Translations under genes and position numbers: made by a program
Part shown: one piece after another, positions 59,219-64,000 of the stretch
How positions within the stretch are numbered: position 1 is the first letter of the stretch
How the letters are laid out: each line of letters starts with the position of its first letter
The notes under the pieces: generated by a model
The model's database searches: none
Told to the model about the DNA's origin: nothing
What the model saw: only the letters and a program-made list of their open reading frames with translations
Assembly (NCBI RefSeq): GCF_003987395.1
Contig: NZ_PIPT01000004.1
Location: 1 to 64,000 of the forward strand
Direction: 5' to 3'
Source of the DNA: Pseudidiomarina aquimaris
Lineage (GTDB): Bacteria; Pseudomonadota; Gammaproteobacteria; Enterobacterales; Alteromonadaceae
Length of the DNA stretch: 64,000 bases

Positions 59219-59455
59219 ATGCCTGAGCAACACTCTGACACAATACTCACACAACTTGCTGACCTTGAGAGTCGCTTGGCATTTCAAGATGATACTATCG
59301 AGACACTCAATCAGCTGGTGATCCAACAATCTGACCAACTGCAGCGCTTGGAACAAAAGATGAAACTCTTGGGCCAACGACTCCAGCAATTACAAGAACG
59401 TAACGATGACCAGCAAGGGAACGACCCAGCCGACGAAGTCCCGCCGCATTATTAA
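59219..59455 (+). CDS. slyX: SlyX family protein
   Basis: A 78-residue predicted coiled coil: LADLESRLAFQDDTIETLNQLVIQQSDQLQRLEQ is the SlyX signature, and the final DEVPPHY is the typical SlyX ending (PPHY). The function is unknown. The start ATG 59219 fits the family; upstream in-frame sequence to 59156 is in the fkpA-slyX intergenic region and is rejected. Confidence 0.93.
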   Translation: MPEQHSDTILTQLADLESRLAFQDDTIETLNQLVIQQSDQLQRLEQKMKLLGQRLQQLQERNDDQQGNDPADEVPPHY

Positions 59456-59543
59456 TTGCTTCGCCATAGTGTGCATATATAGGCTAACTTGACCCCAGTC
59501 GCCTGACCCCGTATAACAATCATTCTACTTTTACGGAGTCACT

Positions 59544-60437
59544 ATGTCGGTCAAACATCCAATCATTGCGGTTACAGGCTCTTCCGGTGCGGGTACTACC
59601 ACCACCAGTCAGGCCTTACGCCATATTTTCCGCTCTCAGCATATCAATGCAGCGTGCGTTGAAGGCGACAGCTTTCATCGTTATTCACGCCCGGAAATGG
59701 ATGTCGCTATTCGTAAAGCACAAGAGCAGGGCCGACACATCAGTTATTTCGGGCCTGAGGCCAATGATTTTGATCGCCTCGAAGCACTCTTCCGAGAATA
59801 TGGGGACTGCGGCAATGGTGAGGTCCGCCGTTACCTGCATAGCTTCGACGATGCCGTGCCTTACCATCAGATGCCTGGCACTTTTACTCCTTGGGAAGCG
59901 CTGCAGGACGATACCGATCTGTTGTTCTACGAGGGGTTGCATGGTGGCGTGAAAACCACCGAGTACGATGTAGCGAAGTATGTCGATTTGCTTATCGGCA
60001 TGGTACCCATCGTTAACTTGGAGTGGATTCAAAAGCTTCTGCGCGATACGGCCGAGCGTGGACACAGCCGCGAAGCCGTGACACAGAGTATTGTGCGCAG
60101 TATGGAAGATTACATCCACCATATCGTGCCACAGTTTTCGCGAACGCATATTAACTTTCAGCGCGTCCCAACGGTAGATACGTCCAACCCTTTTAGCGCC
60201 AAAGATATTCCATCACTGGACGAGAGCTTTGTGGTCATTCGCTTTCGCGGTATGCGCAACGTCAACTTCCCATATTACCTGCAGATGATCGACGGTTCGT
60301 TTATGTCGCGCATGAACACCTTGGTTGTGCCGGGCGGCAAAATGGTTTTTGCGATGGAGTTGATTCTAGCGCCGCTCATTGAAGAAATGATGTTTGCCAA
60401 GCAGCACGGCGGCAAACCTGGCTGGCTGAAAAGCTAA
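59544..60437 (+). CDS. prkB: Phosphoribulokinase-like PrkB
   Basis: A 297-residue P-loop kinase related to phosphoribulokinase. It has VTGSSGAGTTTTSQAL (P-loop), VEGDSFHRYSRPEMD and the FYEGLHGG segment. PrkB of E. coli type lies near slyX and yhfA, and no Calvin-cycle genes are here, so a role in carbon fixation is unlikely; its physiological substrate is unknown. It is convergent with rlmJ with a 4-bp overlap at the stops. Confidence 0.93.
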   Translation: MSVKHPIIAVTGSSGAGTTTTSQALRHIFRSQHINAACVEGDSFHRYSRPEMDVAIRKAQEQGRHISYFGPEANDFDRLEALFREYGDCGNGEVRRYLHSFDDAVPYHQMPGTFTPWEALQDDTDLLFYEGLHGGVKTTEYDVAKYVDLLIGMVPIVNLEWIQKLLRDTAERGHSREAVTQSIVRSMEDYIHHIVPQFSRTHINFQRVPTVDTSNPFSAKDIPSLDESFVVIRFRGMRNVNFPYYLQMIDGSFMSRMNTLVVPGGKMVFAMELILAPLIEEMMFAKQHGGKPGWLKS

Positions 60438-61291
60438 CCCTCGAGCAGCCAACTGCCCTGCCATTCGGCCCCTTGGTCCTGAGCTAACAATGGCGTAATA
60501 AAGTCCATAATGGTCGCCATTTGCTGCACCACCCCATAAGGTGGATTCACAAACAACATCCCGCAGCCATTCATTTTGCTTGGGTCTTGCGCAGTGCGCA
60601 CGAGCATATCGGTGCAATACACTTTACTCACCGTAGTCAGGTCGGCAACTCGCTGCTGAAACTCACTCACCGCTACTGGGTCTTTTATCGGGTACCACAC
60701 CACATAGCTGCCATTCGCCCAACGCTTCGTTCCTTCGTGCAGCGCTTGCACTACTTGAGCAAATTCGTCGCGTTGCTCAAATGGCGGGTCAATCAACACC
60801 ATGCCGCGCTTTATCGGGGGTGGTGTTAATGCTTTTAGCGCTGCATAACCATTACGGCCAGCTTCAACGTGTATCGTCCCATTGTGCGGAAAGTCATTGG
60901 CGACATTCTCGCTGAGTTCTTGTGCATCTGCAGGGTGCAATTCACATAACGTCAGCGCATCTTGCGCGCGCAACTGCAATGCCGCGAGATAGGGTGAGCC
61001 TAGGTACCAACGCAACGCTTGGTCTGGATTGAGCTGTCTTACTGCTGCAAGATATCCCGCGAGCTCGTCCGGTGGGTTAGGGGCTGCTAACACCTTAGCT
61101 ATACCCGCTTGCCACTCACCGGTTTTGCTGGCTTGCTCGCCCAGCAAGTCATACATGCCGATACCTGCATGGGTATCAAGCAACCAAAAAGGTTTGTCTT
61201 TCTGCTGTAAATACGACAAACACGCCCATTGCAGGGCGTGTTTCATAACGTCGGCGAAGTTACCGGCATGATAGCTGTGGCGATAATTCAT
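60434..61291 (-). CDS. rlmJ: 23S rRNA (adenine-2030-N6)-methyltransferase RlmJ
   Basis: A 285-residue SAM methyltransferase that modifies A2030 of 23S rRNA. The N-terminus is the family signature MNYRHSYHAGNFADVMKHAL. Later LLDTHAGIGMYDL is the SAM loop and MVLIDPPFEQ the catalytic DPPF motif. It lies 8 bp after the OsmC-family gene on the same strand. Confidence 0.95.
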   Translation of the reverse strand: MNYRHSYHAGNFADVMKHALQWACLSYLQQKDKPFWLLDTHAGIGMYDLLGEQASKTGEWQAGIAKVLAAPNPPDELAGYLAAVRQLNPDQALRWYLGSPYLAALQLRAQDALTLCELHPADAQELSENVANDFPHNGTIHVEAGRNGYAALKALTPPPIKRGMVLIDPPFEQRDEFAQVVQALHEGTKRWANGSYVVWYPIKDPVAVSEFQQRVADLTTVSKVYCTDMLVRTAQDPSKMNGCGMLFVNPPYGVVQQMATIMDFITPLLAQDQGAEWQGSWLLEG

Positions 61292-61299
61292 CGTGCAGT

Positions 61300-61716
61300 T
61301 TAATCAGCTTGTTCGATACTAAAGCTATGCGTCAAGGTAACCGAAGCCTCGAGCATCTTCGCGACTGAGCAATATTTCTCAGCAGACAACTGTACCGCAC
61401 GCTCAACATGCTTCTCGGCAACGTCACGGCCAGTTACTACAAAGTGCAGATGAATCTTGGTAAACACGGCTGGTACCGCATCGGCGCGTTCACCGTGAAC
61501 TTCACAACGACAGGCCGTGACTTCTTGACGAGCTTTTTCCAAAATACTAACTACATCGACCGAAGAACAGCCACCCGCAGCTGCAAGCACCAGCTCCATC
61601 GGTGATGCTGCCTCAGTCTTGTTGCCATCCATGTGGACGGTTTGTCCTGAGCCAGTCGTAGCAGTAAAAACCAAGTCCTTCTGCCACTGAACATTTGCTT
61701 GCATTGCTGCGGCCAT
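61300..61716 (-). CDS. OsmC/YhfA-family protein
   Basis: A 138-residue OsmC-fold protein close to E. coli YhfA. The cysteine pair lies in AAGGCSSVDVVS and SAEKYCSVAKMLE. OsmC proteins reduce organic hydroperoxides, but YhfA itself has no assigned function. The start ATG 61716 has GAGG about 8 nt upstream; ATG 61704 would match the YhfA length better. It lies 3 bp after astD and 8 bp before rlmJ, so it is likely cotranscribed with the ast genes. Confidence 0.88.
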   Translation of the reverse strand: MAAAMQANVQWQKDLVFTATTGSGQTVHMDGNKTEAASPMELVLAAAGGCSSVDVVSILEKARQEVTACRCEVHGERADAVPAVFTKIHLHFVVTGRDVAEKHVERAVQLSAEKYCSVAKMLEASVTLTHSFSIEQAD

Positions 61717-61719
61717 CAG

Positions 61720-63204
61720 TTAGCCCTCACTCTTATTAAAGTGTAAGCCCGGTGCGGTTTTCTCTGGCATCGTGACCTGCTCTGCTTCTACTGAAGCAAC
61801 AGGATATGCGCAGTAGTCTGCTGCATAGTAAGCGCTCGCACGATGGTTACCGCTAGCACCGATGCCACCAAATGGAGCAGCACTACTTGCGCCCGTGATT
61901 GGCTTATTCCAGTTCACGATGCCGGCACGGATACGCTTGAAGAAGTAGCGATAGGTACTTTCTTCGTCACAAAGAATACCTGCCGAAAGGCCGAAACTAG
62001 TATTGTTAGCTTCTTTGATAGCAGCATCGAAATCAGTGTAACGATACACTTTCAAAAGCGGCCCGAAGTGCTCGATGTCAGGCATTTTTTCGACATTGGT
62101 GACGTCCAAAATACCAGGTGTAACAAAGCCTAAGTTGTGGTCTTTCTGCTGCATACGCAGCAATACGTTAGCACCGGCTTCAGCCAAGTCATTTTGCGCC
62201 TTGACCATATCGTTTGCAGCCTTCGCAGAAATCATTGCGCCCATGAACGGCTGAGGATCTGCTTCGTAGTCACCCACTTCGATTTGCTTGGTAACTTCGA
62301 GTAAGCGCTCAAGAATCGCATCGCCATTTTCGCTGCGCTCGATGAACAAGCGGCGCGCACAGGTGCAGCGCTGACCTGAGGTAATAAACGCCGACTGCAC
62401 GATGTCATGCACAGCACCATCGATATCTTTCACATCTTTGACGATCAATGGATTGTTACCACCCATTTCCAGTGCCAAGATTTTGTCTGGGCGACCGGCG
62501 AATTGTTTGTGCAATAAATGTCCAGTGGTCGAAGAACCAGTGAAGAACAAGCCATCAATTTGTGGATGTGCAGAAAGTGCTTTGCCGGTTTCTACTAAAC
62601 CTTGTACAAGGTTAATAGCGCCCTTCGGCAAGCCTGCTTTTTCCCACAGTTTCACGGTGAATTCAGCTACTTTTGGCGTCATTTCACTTGGTTTGAACAC
62701 AACTGTGTTACCCGCCAATAACGAAGGCACAATGTGACCGTTTGGTAGGTGTCCAGGGAAGTTGTAAGGGCCGTAAACAGCGACCACACCATGCGGCTTA
62801 TGACGAATAAACGCTTTACCAGCAGGCATTGGGTTTTCAACGGTACCCGTGCGTTCGTGGTAAGCGCGCTCAGATATCGCCACTTTCCCGATCATGGCAC
62901 CCACTTCGGTTAAGGTTTCCCACACCGGCTTACCGGTTTCTTCGGCAATGATCTTGGCGAATTCTTGTTTGTTTTCTTCCAGCAACTCCGCGAACTTTTT
63001 ACAAATTGCCAAGCGCTCTTCAAATTCACGATCGGCCCAATCAACAAAGGCTTCTCGCGCAGCCATGATGGCTGCTTCGACTTGTGCTTCCGTCGCACAG
63101 CGACCTTTCCAGACCTCTTCGTTACGGGCAGGATCAATCGACTTAAATTCGTCACCTTCACCAGCGACCCATTGGCCACCAATATAGAGATTCTGTTCTG
63201 ACAT
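61720..63204 (-). CDS. astD: N-succinylglutamate 5-semialdehyde dehydrogenase
   Basis: AstD is the fourth enzyme of the arginine succinyltransferase (AST) pathway. The 494-residue aldehyde dehydrogenase has the catalytic Cys in [12 protein letters not shown], the catalytic Glu in [10 protein letters not shown], and [13 protein letters not shown]. It is 18 bp after astA on the same strand. astC, astB and astE are not in the window, so the pathway gene set continues to the left of astA's upstream side or elsewhere. Confidence 0.94.
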   Translation of the reverse strand: MSEQNLYIGGQWVAGEGDEFKSIDPARNEEVWKGRCATEAQVEAAIMAAREAFVDWADREFEERLAICKKFAELLEENKQEFAKIIAEETGKPVWETLTEVGAMIGKVAISERAYHERTGTVENPMPAGKAFIRHKPHGVVAVYGPYNFPGHLPNGHIVPSLLAGNTVVFKPSEMTPKVAEFTVKLWEKAGLPKGAINLVQGLVETGKALSAHPQIDGLFFTGSSTTGHLLHKQFAGRPDKILALEMGGNNPLIVKDVKDIDGAVHDIVQSAFITSGQRCTCARRLFIERSENGDAILERLLEVTKQIEVGDYEADPQPFMGAMISAKAANDMVKAQNDLAEAGANVLLRMQQKDHNLGFVTPGILDVTNVEKMPDIEHFGPLLKVYRYTDFDAAIKEANNTSFGLSAGILCDEESTYRYFFKRIRAGIVNWNKPITGASSAAPFGGIGASGNHRASAYYAADYCAYPVASVEAEQVTMPEKTAPGLHFNKSEG

Positions 63205-63222
63205 CTTATGCTCCTTGTATGA

Positions 63223-64000
63223 CTAGAGTGCAACGCAACGCGCTGCATCGCCCTCGCTCAAGCGCAAGGCTTGGGCAGTCTCAGGGCTCATAATAATGGT
63301 ATCGTCGACGAGTTCGACGCGTGCTTGAGCGGCGCGGAAATCACTCACCCGTGTATTACAGACAATGTAACGTGTCGCCTTTGCACTATCTACCGTATCA
63401 ATGCGCACCTTCATGCGGCGGCTCTCACGCACACTCTTGATGTTGGCAACTTCAACTTCAACGGTAGGACCGGCATCAAAAATATCGACGTAACCACGGA
63501 AGCGAAAACCTTCATTTTCAAGCATCCGCAGGGCTGGACGCGTATTTTCATGGACCTTACCAATCACTGCCTGCGCTTCTGGCTCTAACATCTTCACATA
63601 GAGTGGAAAGGTTGGCATCAGTTCAGCAACAAAGGCCTTTTCACCAATCCCCGTAAGATAGTCAGCTTGGTTAAAGTCCATGTTGAAAAAGTGCTTTTCA
63701 AGCCAACTCCAAAACGGTGACTCGCCATTTTCGTTCGACACGCCGCGCATTTCTGCAATCGCAAATTGACTGAAACGTTCGCGGAACTCAGCCATAAACA
63801 ACATACGAAAACGCGAGAGCACGCGGCCATTTTGGTTCTTTCGAAATGGCTCACGCAAAAACAAGGTGCACAACTCACTCACACCGGTGTAATCGTTACA
63901 CAGCGTTAATGTTTCGAGTGCGTTGTAGACATCGAGACTTTTCGAGTGATGAACAACCTTTCCCAAGTGATAGTGATAGAAAGCTTCAGTTAACCCGACC
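63223..64000 (-). CDS. astA: Arginine N-succinyltransferase (partial, runs off the right edge)
   Basis: AstA transfers succinyl from succinyl-CoA to arginine, opening the AST pathway. The visible 259 codons are the C-terminal three-quarters of a protein of usually about 340 residues. In-frame codons continue to the window end (LTEAFYHYHLGKVVHHS), so the TTG at 63966 is internal, not the start. Conserved segments include YTGVSELCTLFLREPFR, FSQFAIAEMRG and FDAGPTVEVEV. Confidence 0.93.
   Translation of the reverse strand, partial: VGLTEAFYHYHLGKVVHHSKSLDVYNALETLTLCNDYTGVSELCTLFLREPFRKNQNGRVLSRFRMLFMAEFRERFSQFAIAEMRGVSNENGESPFWSWLEKHFFNMDFNQADYLTGIGEKAFVAELMPTFPLYVKMLEPEAQAVIGKVHENTRPALRMLENEGFRFRGYVDIFDAGPTVEVEVANIKSVRESRRMKVRIDTVDSAKATRYIVCNTRVSDFRAAQARVELVDDTIIMSPETAQALRLSEGDAARCVAL

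Noticed and set aside
59544-60437. Calvin-cycle phosphoribulokinase
   Set aside because: The sequence matches the PrkB type next to slyX/yhfA found in non-autotrophs, and no rubisco genes are in the window.

Overview
The window is a gammaproteobacterial chromosome segment, most likely from a marine member of the Alteromonadales. Idiomarinaceae is my best guess; this rests on gene content and protein style, not on a database search. Supporting signs are a 16S rRNA 5' end of gammaproteobacterial type with a boxA leader, gene neighbourhoods such as dusB-fis, aroQ-accB-accC, hemE-nudC-rsd and rsgA-psd, a DUF1611/DgcN gene of the marine D-glutamate type, and an arginine succinyltransferase pathway. 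There are no insertion sequences, CRISPR arrays or phage genes. Nearly every kilobase is coding.

Layout. 1-560: start of an rrn operon read leftwards, with two tandem promoters and a boxA leader, then a terminator. 574-9.4 kb: secreted subtilase, trmA, a MerC-like membrane protein behind a near-perfect Zur-type palindrome, the elongation factor P gene with both of its lysylation enzymes (epmA, efp, epmB), a DUF3016 protein, and groES-groEL behind a clear heat-shock promoter. 9.4-20.6 kb: housekeeping genes (cutA-dsbD, aroQ-accBC-prmA, dusB-fis, purH, a lipoprotein methyltransferase, purD, maoP). 20.7-26.4 kb: an FNR/DNR-type promoter drives a cytochrome cd1 nitrite reductase with an extra N-terminal cytochrome c domain, overlapping a heme-receptor-like TonB-dependent receptor; a CoA-transferase follows. 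26.5-28.3 kb: small envelope proteins.

28.4-45.7 kb is the accessory highlight: one unidirectional, tightly overlapping operon of 20 genes, plus a convergent phosphopantetheinyl transferase. It is an aryl polyene (APE) pigment cluster. Gene order follows apeC-D-E-F-G-H-I-J-K-L-M-N-O-P-Q-R of the described enterobacterial clusters, but with a MIO-type aromatic ammonia-lyase and a flavin halogenase-like oxidoreductase inserted, with the glycosyltransferase and acyltransferase as separate genes, and with no aryl methyltransferase in view. The likely logic: the lyase makes an aryl-acrylate starter, ApeH activates it, ketosynthases ApeR and ApeO/ApeC with ApeQ and ApeI/ApeP extend the polyene on ACPs ApeE/ApeF, and ApeD/J/K/L/M/N attach it to a carrier lipid and move it to the outer membrane.

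45.7-64 kb: a LysR regulator with a DgcN-like gene, two identical tRNA-Gly(GCC) genes, orn, rsgA-psd, a glycerophosphodiester phosphodiesterase, an RND efflux pump with its adaptor (a small palindromic repeat lies in its leader), hemE, nudC, rsd, fkpA, slyX, prkB, rlmJ, an OsmC-family gene, astD, and astA running off the right edge.
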